Shown: positions 29,266 through 37,080 of the stretch, in pieces | Layout: the number at the start of each line of letters is the position of its first letter | How positions within the stretch are numbered: the first letter of the stretch is position 1 | Assembly: GCF_004348985.1 (NCBI RefSeq) | Contig: NZ_SMKW01000014.1 | Location: forward strand, 1 to 64,000 | Source of the DNA: Saccharopolyspora elongata | GTDB taxonomy: Bacteria; Actinomycetota; Actinomycetes; Mycobacteriales; Pseudonocardiaceae | Length of the DNA: 64,000 nt | Direction of reading: 5' to 3' | Program-made: the position numbers and the translations under genes | Notes under the pieces: generated by a model | Database searches by the model: none | What the model saw: the letters and a program-made list of their open reading frames with translations, nothing else | What the model was told of the DNA's origin: nothing

Positions 29266-29588
29266 CGGAGCACGGTGAGGTCGACGAGGTGCTGGCGGCG
29301 CTGGCCGACCCGACCAGGCGGCAGCTCGTGGACCTGCTCGGCGAGCGTGGTGAGGCCAGCGCGACGGCGCTGGCCGCCGCGCTGCCGGTGTCGCGGCAGG
29401 CGGTCGTCAAGCACCTGGCGGTGCTGGAGAACGCGGGCCTGGTGACGTCGAACCGGGTGGGGCGCGAGGTCCGCTTCGCGATCCGGTCGGAACCGCTGGC
29501 GGCGACGGCGCGCTGGCTGGCGTCCCGCGCCGCCCGGTGGGACCGGCGGCTGGCGGCGATCAAGCGCCGCGCCGAATCCGGGCAGTAG
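29262..29588 (+). CDS. ArsR family winged-helix regulator
   Basis: The 108-aa protein is a single ArsR/SmtB winged helix (VLAALADPTRRQLVDLLGERGEASATALAAALPVSRQAVVKHLAVLENAGLV by position, residues 8-60). It lacks the metal-binding CxC motif, so it is probably of the metal-independent type found beside SRPBCC genes. The GTG start is fixed by overlap with the SRPBCC stop. The likely binding sites are the two palindromes at 28746-28801. Confidence 0.92.
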   Translation: MTEHGEVDEVLAALADPTRRQLVDLLGERGEASATALAAALPVSRQAVVKHLAVLENAGLVTSNRVGREVRFAIRSEPLAATARWLASRAARWDRRLAAIKRRAESGQ

Positions 29589-29650
29589 GCCGGTTCCCGC
29601 CCGGATGGTGGGACGGCGCGGCCATCTGGTGGTCCGGTGCCGGGTTGTGG

Positions 29651-29656
29651 CAGCAT
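29651..29656 (+). promoter_or_regulatory. Candidate -10 box of the cimA leader
   Basis: CAGCAT ends 6 nt before the GTG of the leader peptide, again a leaderless layout. No convincing -35 is visible. Confidence 0.35.
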
Positions 29657-29662
29657 GGGTGC

Positions 29663-29707
29663 GTGGCTTTCCGCAGTGTGATCATTATTGGCGAGCGCGC
29701 CGGGTAG
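29663..29707 (+). CDS. cimA leader peptide (Val-Ile-Ile-Ile)
   Basis: GTG opens a 14-residue peptide MAFRSVIIIGERAG ended by TAG. The run of one Val and three Ile codons (gtg atc att att) sits just before the 5' arm of hairpin 1, as expected for ribosome stalling when isoleucine is short. Isoleucine is the end product of the citramalate pathway that the downstream gene feeds. Confidence 0.8.
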   Translation: MAFRSVIIIGERAG

Positions 29708-29760
29708 ACGATTCCGCACCCCGGCGCGCTGACCTCTCGCATCTGCGGGGGGTCTTTTTT
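29694..29760 (+). promoter_or_regulatory. cimA attenuator
   Basis: Hairpin 1: AGCGCGCCGGG (29694-29704) pairs perfectly with 29720-29730. Hairpin 2: GACCTCTCGC (29731-29740) pairs over 10 bp (with G-U) with 29745-29754 around ATCT and runs into TTTTTT at 29755-29760, an intrinsic terminator. The layout is nearly the same as in the ilvB leader. Confidence 0.8.
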
Positions 29761-29812
29761 GTTGCCTGCGCCGCCGCTCCACCCCATCTCCGATGCCGAC
29801 GGGAGAAATCCA

Positions 29813-31447
29813 GTGACCCGCACCAACCCGGCCGGAACGCCGCTGGGCGACGACTTCCACGTCTACGACACGACCCTGCGGGACGGCGCGCAGCGCGAGG
29901 GCATTTCCTACTCCGTCACCGACAAGCTCGCCGTCGCGCGGCTGCTGGATTCGCTGGGCGTCGGCTTCATCGAAGGCGGCTGGCCCGGCGCGCTGCCCAA
30001 GGACACGGAGTTCTTCCACCGCGCGGCCGAAGGCGAACTCGAACTCCGGCACGCCGCCCTCGTCGCCTTCGGCTCCACCCGGCGGGCCGGGACCAAAGTG
30101 GACGAAGATCCGCAGGTGCGGGCGCTGCTGGAGTCGCGCGCCCCGGTGGTGACCCTGGTGGCCAAATCGGACCGACGGCACATCGAGCGGGCGCTGCGCA
30201 CCGATGTGGCCGAGAACTGCGCGATGGTCGCCGACACGGTGCGCTACCTGGTGGGGGAGGGGCGCCGGGTGTTCCTCGACGCCGAGCACTTCTTCGACGG
30301 CTACGCCTTCGATCCCGACACTTCGCTGCGCGTGCTGGACGCCGCCGCCGGAGCGGGCGCCGACGTCGTCGTGCTGTGCGACACCAACGGCGGGCAGCTG
30401 CCGCTGCAACTGGCCGAGACGGTCCGCGAAGTCGTGTCGCGCACGGGATTCCGCGTCGGCATCCACTGTCAGGACGACACCGGCTGCGCGGTGGCCAACA
30501 GCGTCGCCGCCGTGCAGGCCGGCGCGACGCACGTGCAGTGCACCGCCAACGGCTACGGGGAGCGGGCGGGCAACGCGGATCTGTTCGCCGTGATCGGCAA
30601 TCTCGCCGCGAAACTGGAGATGCCGGTGTTGCCGGAGGGAAAGCTGCGCGAGCTGACCAGGGTTTCGCACGCGCTGGCCGAGATCGCCAACCTCGCGCCG
30701 GACACGCACCAGGCCTACGTCGGCCAGTCGACCTTCGCGCACAAGGCGGGGCTGCACGCGAGCGCGATCAAAGTGGACCCCGAGCTGTACAACCACATCG
30801 ATCCGGCGGTGGTGGGCAACGGGATGCGGGTGCTGGTCACCGAGATGGCCGGGCGTGCCAGCCTGGAGCTCAAGGGCGCCGAGCTCGGCCTCGACCTCGC
30901 GGAGTCGCCGGCCGCCGTCACCGGCGCGGTGCGCCGGGTGAAGGAACTGGAAGCGCGCGGCTGGTCCTTCGAAGCGGCCGACGCGTCGCTGGAACTGCTG
31001 CTGCGCGGCGAAATGGCCGCCGTGGCCGACGGCGATCCGGTCGAGGCGCCGTTCGAGCTGGAGTCCTATCGCGTCGTGCTCGACCACCGATCGGACGGCG
31101 AGACGGTTTCCGAAGCGACGGTCAAGGTGCACGTCGCGGGGGAGCGCGTGATCGCCACCGCCGAAGGGAACGGGCCCGTCAACGCCCTCGACGCGGCGCT
31201 GCGCAAGGCGCTGGTCCCGCACCTGCCCTGGCTGGAATCCGTTGAGCTGGCCGACTACAAGGTGCGCATCCTCATCGACGCGCCAGGCACCGACGCGGTC
31301 ACCCGCGTGCTCGTGGAATCCCGCGACGGCGAGGAGGAGTGGACCACGGTGGGCGTGCACGGCAACATCGTCGAGGCGAGCTGGCTCGCGCTCTGCGACG
31401 CGCTGGTGTACAAGGCCCTGCGGCGCAACGCGGCCGCTGCCCGGTAG
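29813..31447 (+). CDS. cimA: (R)-citramalate synthase
   Basis: CimA condenses pyruvate and acetyl-CoA to citramalate, a threonine-independent route to 2-ketobutyrate and isoleucine. The 544-aa product has the HMGL-like domain (VYDTTLRDGAQREGISYSV, LCDTNGGQLPLQ, GIHCQDDTGCAVANS, KAGLHASAI) and the C-terminal LeuA-type regulatory domain (GNGPVNALDAALRKAL, TVGVHGNIVEASWLALCDAL). The YSVTDK and THQAYVGQ segments favour CimA over 2-isopropylmalate synthase. The GTG start has GGGAGAAA upstream. The isoleucine-rich leader supports the assignment. Confidence 0.92.
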   Translation: MTRTNPAGTPLGDDFHVYDTTLRDGAQREGISYSVTDKLAVARLLDSLGVGFIEGGWPGALPKDTEFFHRAAEGELELRHAALVAFGSTRRAGTKVDEDPQVRALLESRAPVVTLVAKSDRRHIERALRTDVAENCAMVADTVRYLVGEGRRVFLDAEHFFDGYAFDPDTSLRVLDAAAGAGADVVVLCDTNGGQLPLQLAETVREVVSRTGFRVGIHCQDDTGCAVANSVAAVQAGATHVQCTANGYGERAGNADLFAVIGNLAAKLEMPVLPEGKLRELTRVSHALAEIANLAPDTHQAYVGQSTFAHKAGLHASAIKVDPELYNHIDPAVVGNGMRVLVTEMAGRASLELKGAELGLDLAESPAAVTGAVRRVKELEARGWSFEAADASLELLLRGEMAAVADGDPVEAPFELESYRVVLDHRSDGETVSEATVKVHVAGERVIATAEGNGPVNALDAALRKALVPHLPWLESVELADYKVRILIDAPGTDAVTRVLVESRDGEEEWTTVGVHGNIVEASWLALCDALVYKALRRNAAAAR

Positions 31448-31454
31448 CGATCCG

Positions 31455-31500
31455 GTCGTGAGTGGTTGTGGTCGCTGTGACGACCACCGCCACTCACGAC
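31455..31500. terminator. GTCGTGAGTG-family hairpin after cimA
   Basis: The 20-nt arm at 31455-31474 pairs with 31481-31500 with two G-T pairs and a 6-nt loop. A degenerate half-copy starts at 31513. Confidence 0.75.
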
Positions 31501-31634
31501 ACATCGCACCCGGTCGTGAGTGACGGCGGTCGCCATGGCCATTCGCGCGGCTCTTGCCGCGACAACCGCGCACGGGCTTTCGCTTTCGCGGCGTTACGCT
31601 GGTGACGGTCCACTTTCGATTCCGGAGGTTCGTC

Positions 31635-32417
31635 TTGCGCTTGGCACGTGTCGCCCACTCCGACGGGGTGTCCTTCGTCGCACTGGAGCCGGATCCGGCC
31701 GCACCGCAGGAGAAGGTGCTGGCGGTCGAGATCGACCAGCACCCGTTCGGCGACCCGACGTTCACCGGTCGCAAGTGGCCGATGGCCGATGTCCGGCTGC
31801 TGGCCCCGATCCTGCCCACCAAGGTCATCTGCGTGGGCAAGAACTACGCCGAGCACGCCCGCGAGATGGGCTCGGAACCGCCGGAGAACCCGGTGATCTT
31901 CATGAAGCCGTCGACCACGGTGATCGGCCCCAACGCCGCCATCAAGCTGCCGCCGAACTCCGAGCGGGTGGACTTCGAGGGCGAACTCGCCGCCGTCGTC
32001 GGGCAGCCGTGCAAGGACGTGCCGGAGGCGCGGGGCACCGAAGTGCTGCTGGGCTACACGATCGCCAACGACGTGACCGCGCGCGACCAGCAGCAGGCCG
32101 ACGGGCAGTGGACGCGGGCCAAGGGCTACGACACGTTCTGCCCGCTGGGCCCGTGGATCGACACCTCGGTGAGCCCGTCGGACCTGGCGATCCGCACCGA
32201 ACTGGACGGCGAGCTCAAGCAGAACTCGCGGACGTCGCTGCAGATCCACGACATCGCGGCGCTCGTGTCGTGGATCTCGCGGGTGATGACGCTGCTGCCG
32301 GGAGACGTGATCCTCACCGGAACCCCGGCGGGCGTGGGCCCGATGCAGGCGGGCCAGAAGGTCTCGGTCTCCATCGACGGCCTGGGCACCCTGACCAACC
32401 CGGTCCAGCAGGGCTGA
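31635..32417 (+). CDS. Fumarylacetoacetate hydrolase family protein
   Basis: The 260-aa protein belongs to the FAH superfamily (acylpyruvase, 2-hydroxyhepta-dienedioate isomerase or oxaloacetate decarboxylase activities). The conserved core is clear: KVICVGKNYAEHAREMG, NPVIFMKPSTTVIGPNAAI, metal-binding Glu residues in DFEGELAAVVG, and GYTIANDVTARDQQ and GDVILTGTPAGVGPM. It matches Rv2993c by position next to gltX. The TTG start has GGAGG at 31624-31628, 6 nt upstream; earlier starts lack any match. The exact substrate is not decidable. Confidence 0.9.
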   Translation: MRLARVAHSDGVSFVALEPDPAAPQEKVLAVEIDQHPFGDPTFTGRKWPMADVRLLAPILPTKVICVGKNYAEHAREMGSEPPENPVIFMKPSTTVIGPNAAIKLPPNSERVDFEGELAAVVGQPCKDVPEARGTEVLLGYTIANDVTARDQQQADGQWTRAKGYDTFCPLGPWIDTSVSPSDLAIRTELDGELKQNSRTSLQIHDIAALVSWISRVMTLLPGDVILTGTPAGVGPMQAGQKVSVSIDGLGTLTNPVQQG

Positions 32418-32434
32418 CGCCGGGTCCCCAGGAT

Positions 32435-32482
32435 CCGCAATTTCCATTGAAATCGAAGGTTCAATTTCAATGGAAATTGCGG
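32435..32482. terminator. Bidirectional hairpin, 19-bp perfect stem
   Basis: The arm 32435-32453 (CCGCAATTTCCATTGAAAT) is the exact reverse complement of 32464-32482, around a 10-nt loop. It separates the convergent FAH and FAD genes and resembles the palindrome at 10257-10278. Confidence 0.85.
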
Positions 32483-32500
32483 AGGTCCGTGGCCCGGTCC

Positions 32501-33730
32501 TCAGCGGAGGGCCGCCTTGGGCGGGCGTTCGCGGACCGCGCCGTAGGCGAGGACGTACGCGGGGATCCTGCGCAGCCACGGCACGTTCGAGACCGCCCGC
32601 AGGGGCAGCGGCAGGCGCGCGGTGTCGCCGAAGTCGATTTCCCCGCGCAGCGCCGGGGAGATCACGTTCTCGTGGATCACCCGCTGCAGCCGCTGGATCA
32701 GCACCGTCGTCGGCCAGCGCCGCCGCTGCACGGCCGCGACGTGCCTGCGCTCCAAACGACCTTCGCGCAGCGGCCCGGCCAGGTGGCGGGCCGCCGCGAC
32801 GGCGTCCTGCACCGCGAGGTTGATCCCGATGCCGCCGACCGGTGACATCGCGTGCGCCGCGTCGCCGATGCACAGCAGGCCAGGCACGTGCCACTTGCGC
32901 AACCGGTCCAGGGTCACGTGCAGCACCTTGACGTCGTCCCAGCTGCGCACCAGGTCGCGCCCGGCCAGCCACGGGAAGAAGCGGGCCAGGCGTTCGTTGA
33001 GCTCCTCGATGGGCCGGCTGCGGCCCTCCGCGTCGGTGCCCTTGCCGATGATCGACGCGACCTGGAAGTAGTCGCCCCGGTCGAACATGGCGGTGAAGGT
33101 GCGTTCCCGGATCAGGCCGATGCCGCCCGCCGGATCGCCGGTCTGCCGCGGGACCCGGAACCACCGGACGTCCATCGGCGTCGGGAAGTCCTGCAGCCCG
33201 AGCTCGGGCATCTCGCGCACGAACGACTTCCGGCCGTCGCAGGCCACCGTGATGGTGGCGCGCAGCTCGCCGGTCTCGCCGTCGGCGGTGCGGTAGCGCA
33301 CCCCGTTGACGCGGCCGCGTTCCCGGATCAGCTCCGTCGCCTCGGTGTTCATCCGCAGGGTGAACGTCGGCTCCTGCTTGCCCGCGTCGGCCAGCATGTC
33401 CAGGAAGTCCCACTGCGGGACCATCGCGATGTAGTTGTACTTCGCCTTGAGCGCTTTGAAGTCGCCGAAGGTGAACAGCTCGCCCGCCGGGCCGATCGGC
33501 AGCTGCACCTGGCTCAGGCGGCGTTGCGGGAGTTCGGCAAACCGCTCGGCCAGCCCGAGGTCGTCGAGGAGCTGCAGCGTTGTGGGGTGCACGGTGTCGC
33601 CCCGGAAGTCCCGCAGGAAGTCGCCGTGCTTCTCCAGCACGGTCACCTCGACTCCGGCCCTGGCGAGCAGCAGCCCCAGCACCATGCCCGCCGGCCCGCC
33701 GCCGATCACGCAGCAGGTGGTCCGCTCCAT
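32501..33730 (-). CDS. FAD-dependent oxidoreductase (UbiH/phenol hydroxylase-like)
   Basis: The 409-aa flavoprotein has the GGGPAG motif at residues 10-15, a VTVACDGRKSFVR fingerprint near 165, and LLCIGDAAHAMSPVGGIGINLAVQDAVAAARHL near 285-317. It lacks the thioredoxin-like C-terminal domain of the larger monooxygenase at 11099. The substrate is unknown. It starts at an ATG preceded by GGAGGGGAT. A TTCAACgggtGTTGAA palindrome just upstream suggests control by a TetR- or MarR-type protein not encoded next to it. Confidence 0.9.
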   Translation of the reverse strand: MERTTCCVIGGGPAGMVLGLLLARAGVEVTVLEKHGDFLRDFRGDTVHPTTLQLLDDLGLAERFAELPQRRLSQVQLPIGPAGELFTFGDFKALKAKYNYIAMVPQWDFLDMLADAGKQEPTFTLRMNTEATELIRERGRVNGVRYRTADGETGELRATITVACDGRKSFVREMPELGLQDFPTPMDVRWFRVPRQTGDPAGGIGLIRERTFTAMFDRGDYFQVASIIGKGTDAEGRSRPIEELNERLARFFPWLAGRDLVRSWDDVKVLHVTLDRLRKWHVPGLLCIGDAAHAMSPVGGIGINLAVQDAVAAARHLAGPLREGRLERRHVAAVQRRRWPTTVLIQRLQRVIHENVISPALRGEIDFGDTARLPLPLRAVSNVPWLRRIPAYVLAYGAVRERPPKAALR

Positions 33731-33748
33731 TGCGATCCCCTCCAGTTT

Positions 33749-33764
33749 TTCAACGGGTGTTGAA
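33749..33764. promoter_or_regulatory. Operator palindrome TTCAACgggtGTTGAA
   Basis: Six-base arms with a 4-nt spacer lie 19-34 nt upstream of the FAD oxidoreductase start, between it and gltX. Confidence 0.6.
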
Positions 33765-33818
33765 TAAGCTCAGGATGCCCTCCCCGGATGCGCCCGTCAA
33801 CCGCTGACGGCGAGTGAC

Positions 33819-33824
33819 TACGCT
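33819..33824 (+). promoter_or_regulatory. Candidate -10 box TACGCT of gltX
   Basis: TACGCT ends 9 nt before the ATG of gltX, with no Shine-Dalgarno between them, so the message is probably leaderless or nearly so. Confidence 0.4.
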
Positions 33825-33833
33825 GGATGTGTT

Positions 33834-35330
33834 ATGAGCACGCCAGAAGCCGCAGCACAAGCCGATGTCAGGACCGTTCGCGCCCGGTTCTGCCCCTCGC
33901 CGACCGGGACACCGCACGTCGGCCTCATCCGCACCGCCCTCTACAACTGGGCGTTCGCCCGGCACAACAAGGGCACCCTGGTGTTCCGCATCGAGGACAC
34001 CGACGCCAGCCGGGACTCCGAGGAGTCCTACCAGGCGATCCTCGACGCGCTGCGCTGGTTGGGCCTCGACTGGGACGAAGGCCCCGAGGTCGGCGGCCCC
34101 TACGGCCCCTACCGGCAGAGCGAGCGGCGCGACATCTACGCCGACGTCGCCCAGCGACTGCTGGCCGCCGGCGAGCTCTACGAGTCCTACTCCAGCCCGG
34201 AAGAGATCGAAGCCCGCCACAAGGCCAAGGGCCGCGACCCCAAGCTGGGCTACGACAACTTCGACCGGGACCTCACCGACGAGCAGATCGCCGGCTACCG
34301 CGCCGAGGGCCGCAAGCCCGTGCTGCGCCTGCGGATGCCCGACCGCGACATCACCTTCGCCGACCTGGTGCGCGGCGAGATCACCTTCCCCGCGGGCAGC
34401 GTCCCGGACCCCGTGCTGGTGCGCGGCAACGGCGACTCGCTCTACACCCTCACCAACCCGGTCGACGACGCGCTGATGCGCATCACCCACGTGCTGCGCG
34501 GCGAAGACCTGCTGTCCTCCACGCCCCGCCAGATCGCGCTCTACGAGGCGCTGCAGCGCATCGGGGTCACCGACTTCACCCCCGAGTTCGGCCACCTGCC
34601 GTTCGTCATGGGCGAAGGCAACAAGAAGCTCTCCAAGCGCGACCCGCAGTCCAACCTGTTCCACCACCGCGACCGGGGTTTCCTGCCGGAAGGCCTGCTG
34701 AACTACCTCGCGCTGCTCGGCTGGTCCATCTCCGACGACCGCGACGTGTTCAGCCTCGACGAGATGGTGGACGCCTTCGAGATCGGTCGCGTCAGCGCCA
34801 ACCCGGCGCGCTTCGACCAGAAGAAGGCCGACGCGATCAACTCCACGCACCTGCGCGCCCTCGCGCCCGACGAGTTCGTCGACCGCGTGGTGCCCTACCT
34901 CGTGCAGGGCGGCGTGCTCCCGGCCGAGCCGACCGAGCAGCAGCTCGCCACCGTGCGCGCCGCCGCGCCGCTGGTGCAGGAGCGGCTGATCGTGCTCTCC
35001 GACGCCGTCGGCATGATGGCCTTCCTGTTCGCCGGCGACGACTTCGCGCCCGAACCCGCCTCCGCGGAGAAGGCTCTCGGCGAAGACGCCAAGCCGGTCC
35101 TGGAAGCCGCTATCAACGCCCTCGACGCGCTGCCCGAATGGACCACGGCGGCCATCGAGCAGGCGCTGAAGGACTCCGTCGTCGACGGCCTCGGCATCAA
35201 GCCGCGCAAGGCCTTCGCGCCGGTCCGCGTGGCGATCACCGGCCGCACGGTGTCGCCGCCGCTCTACGAGTCGATGGAACTCCTCGGCCGCGACATCTCG
35301 CTCGAGCGACTGCGCAAGGCCCTCGGCTGA
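33834..35330 (+). CDS. gltX: Glutamate--tRNA ligase
   Basis: GltX charges tRNA-Glu with glutamate; being of the non-discriminating type in Gram-positives lacking GlnRS, it would also supply Glu-tRNA(Gln) to GatCAB (inference). The 498-aa product has the HIGH-type motif [11 protein letters not shown] near residue 21 and the KMSKS-type motif KKLSKRD near 263, with normal length. The target tRNA genes for Gln and Glu lie 1-3.6 kb downstream. Confidence 0.96.
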   Translation: MSTPEAAAQADVRTVRARFCPSPTGTPHVGLIRTALYNWAFARHNKGTLVFRIEDTDASRDSEESYQAILDALRWLGLDWDEGPEVGGPYGPYRQSERRDIYADVAQRLLAAGELYESYSSPEEIEARHKAKGRDPKLGYDNFDRDLTDEQIAGYRAEGRKPVLRLRMPDRDITFADLVRGEITFPAGSVPDPVLVRGNGDSLYTLTNPVDDALMRITHVLRGEDLLSSTPRQIALYEALQRIGVTDFTPEFGHLPFVMGEGNKKLSKRDPQSNLFHHRDRGFLPEGLLNYLALLGWSISDDRDVFSLDEMVDAFEIGRVSANPARFDQKKADAINSTHLRALAPDEFVDRVVPYLVQGGVLPAEPTEQQLATVRAAAPLVQERLIVLSDAVGMMAFLFAGDDFAPEPASAEKALGEDAKPVLEAAINALDALPEWTTAAIEQALKDSVVDGLGIKPRKAFAPVRVAITGRTVSPPLYESMELLGRDISLERLRKALG

Positions 35331-35335
35331 CCGGC

Positions 35336-35374
35336 CGGTCGTGAGTGCGAGAACACACCTCGCGCTCACGACCG
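35336..35374. terminator. GTCGTGAGTG-family hairpin after gltX
   Basis: CGGTCGTGAGTGCGAG (35336-35351) pairs with 35359-35374 over 16 bp with one T-G pair and a 7-nt loop, 6 nt after the gltX stop. Confidence 0.8.
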
Positions 35375-35452
35375 CCGCCGCCAACCGGACTCAACCGAAA
35401 CAGGCCAACAGGATCACCGTGTTGGCCGAGTCGGACGCAGCGGGTGAGCGCC

Positions 35453-35458
35453 TAGCCT
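35453..35458 (+). promoter_or_regulatory. -10 box TAGCCT of the HAD gene
   Basis: TAGCCT ends 6 nt before the GTG start at 35465, a leaderless layout. Confidence 0.5.
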
Positions 35459-35464
35459 CTCGGG

Positions 35465-36238
35465 GTGACATCCGCGCCTGAAGCACCGACCACCCACGAA
35501 CTCGGACAGATCAAAGCGGTCTGCCTCGATTTCGACGACACCCTGCTCGACAGCGGACGAGCGGCGCGGCACAGCCTGCGGGAGCTCGTCGGCAGCGACC
35601 GTGCCTGGCCGGTGTGGCAGCGCACCACGGACCAGCACTACGCGCGGTACGTCACCAACGAGGTCGACTTCGACGCGATGTGCGTCGAACGCACCCAAGC
35701 GTTCTTCGCGGCCTTCGGCGAGAAACTCGACACCGCCGAAGCGGCGCGCCGCGAAACCCTGCGAATGGCCGCCATGCAGCGCGCCTGGGCCCTCTACGAC
35801 GACGCCTGGCCGTGCCTCGACTGGCTCCGCGCCAGCGGCCTCCGGCTCGCTGTGATCACCAACGCGCCCAGCGCCTACCAGCGCAAGAAGATCGCCGCCG
35901 TCGGCCTTGCCGACGCCTTCGACGAACTGATCATCTCCGCCGAGATCGGCGTCGCCAAACCGGACCCGCGCATCTTCCGCACCGCCTGCGACGCGCTCGG
36001 CCTGCGCCCCGGGGAAGTCGCCCACGTCGGGGACAAGCTCGACATCGACGCCCTCGGCGCCGCCCGTGCCGGCCTGCACGGCATCTGGCTCAACCGCGGC
36101 GGCAACCAGGACCCGGCCGCGAACGTGCCGACCATCACGGGCCTCCACCAGCTGCCCGAACTCCTCGTCGCCGACCTGCCCGCCGTCCCCGCCCCCGCGC
36201 AGCCACCGCGCCGGGCCGTCGAGCTGGTCGGCCGCTGA
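35465..36238 (+). CDS. HAD family hydrolase
   Basis: The 257-aa protein is a HAD hydrolase with the nucleophile motif DFDDTLLDS (residues 22-30), the motif II threonine in LAVITNAPS, the lysine in GVAKPDPRIF and the acidic motif HVGDKLDIDALGA. A helical cap lies between motifs I and II, so it is a subfamily I member. It is probably a phosphatase for a small metabolite; the substrate is unknown. Its 30-residue tail is Pro/Ala-rich. Confidence 0.92.
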   Translation: MTSAPEAPTTHELGQIKAVCLDFDDTLLDSGRAARHSLRELVGSDRAWPVWQRTTDQHYARYVTNEVDFDAMCVERTQAFFAAFGEKLDTAEAARRETLRMAAMQRAWALYDDAWPCLDWLRASGLRLAVITNAPSAYQRKKIAAVGLADAFDELIISAEIGVAKPDPRIFRTACDALGLRPGEVAHVGDKLDIDALGAARAGLHGIWLNRGGNQDPAANVPTITGLHQLPELLVADLPAVPAPAQPPRRAVELVGR

Positions 36239-36324
36239 CCCCGCCGCCGGGCCGCTGCAACCGCCGCCACCTGCGACGATCCCAAAAAGAGGGGGGCGAT
36301 TTTCGGGCCCCTGAAGGGATGGTC

Positions 36325-36330
36325 TAATAT
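36325..36330 (+). promoter_or_regulatory. Candidate -10 box of the tRNA-Gln/tRNA-Glu unit
   Basis: TAATAT stands in an AT-rich patch 84 nt before tRNA-Gln, the only good -10 in the 175-nt gap after the HAD gene. Confidence 0.45.
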
Positions 36331-36413
36331 TCTTATCAACACGGAGGGCAGCGGCCCGGAGCCCGAACTTCTCCCAGAGGAGATCGGAAAACCGAGCTGG
36401 CCATCCGGCACCA

Positions 36414-36485
36414 TGGGGTATGGTGTAATTGGCAGCACGACTGATTCTGGTTCAGTTAGTCTAGGTTCGAGTCCTGGTACCCCAG
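36414..36485 (+). tRNA. tRNA-Gln (CTG)
   Basis: Acceptor TGGGGTA (36414-36420) pairs with TACCCCA (36478-36484). The anticodon loop TTCTGGT on the stem ACTGA/TCAGT gives anticodon CTG at 36447-36449. The T loop reads GGTTCGAGTCC. CCA is not encoded. Confidence 0.95.
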
Positions 36486-36518
36486 CGAGCTGATCACCTC
36501 GTGATCACTCAACAACGC

Positions 36519-36591
36519 GGTCCCGTCGTCTAGCGGCCTAGGACGCCGCCCTCTCAAGGCGGTAGCGCGGGTTCAAATCCCGTCGGGACTA
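36519..36591 (+). tRNA. tRNA-Glu (CTC), copy 1
   Basis: Acceptor GGTCCCG pairs with CGGGACT (G1-U72 wobble, as in the mycobacterial tRNA). Anticodon stem CCGCC/GGCGG with loop CTCTCAA gives anticodon CTC at 36553-36555. The T arm is GCGGG-TTCAAAT-CCCGT. It is 33 nt after tRNA-Gln, so the two are probably co-transcribed. An identical gene lies exactly 2425 nt downstream. Confidence 0.96.
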
Positions 36592-36601
36592 CAAGGGTGG
36601 G

Positions 36602-36639
36602 AGGGCCCTGTCTACGCTTCGCGTAGACAGGGCCCTTTT
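36602..36639 (+). terminator. tRNA operon terminator
   Basis: AGGGCCCTGTCTACGC (36602-36617) pairs perfectly with 36621-36636 around TTC and ends in TTTTCGTTTTT. Confidence 0.9.
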
Positions 36640-37069
36640 CGTTTTTCGATTGGGGGGCCGAGCCCCCCATGCCCCCCACGGTGCGGGGGTTGCTTTTTGT
36701 GGGCTCCATCGCCTTTTCGGGGGTACCCGGCCTGGGTTGCCGACCAGCCGGAAGGCTTAGCCTCATCTGGGCCTTTGCAGCCGGATTGCCTTATCCGGGC
36801 CTTCGGGGGTGGCTGGCCCTGCGCTTCGCTTGGGCGTTTGGGGTTGGTTGGCCCTGCGCTTCGCTTGGGCGTTGGGGGTTCGCCCTTCGCTTCGCTTGGG
36901 CTTCTGGGGTGGGCCTGCGCTTCGCTTGGGTCTTGGTTGGGGCTTTGCTTTGCTTTGTTGGGTTGCTCGGGCTTTGTTTGGGTGGGGTTGTTGGGTTCTT
37001 GGGCTCTGGGCTCTGGGCTCTGGGCTCTGGCTCTTGGGGGTTTGGGGTGGTTCTTCTTTTTGGGGCGGT
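36640..37069 (+). repeat. Post-tRNA repeat region with CGCTTCGCTTGGGC units
   Basis: About 30-bp imperfect tandem units built on GGCCCTGCGCTTCGCTTGGG run from about 36813 to 36935, followed by G/T-rich sequence and (GGGCTCT)x4 at 37001-37028. From 36794 to 37069 the + strand has no A at all. The long reading frames on the - strand here are open only because stop codons need T on that strand. The first part is duplicated after the second tRNA-Glu (to about 39360). Confidence 0.85.
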
Positions 37070-37080
37070 AGCTTTTTCTT

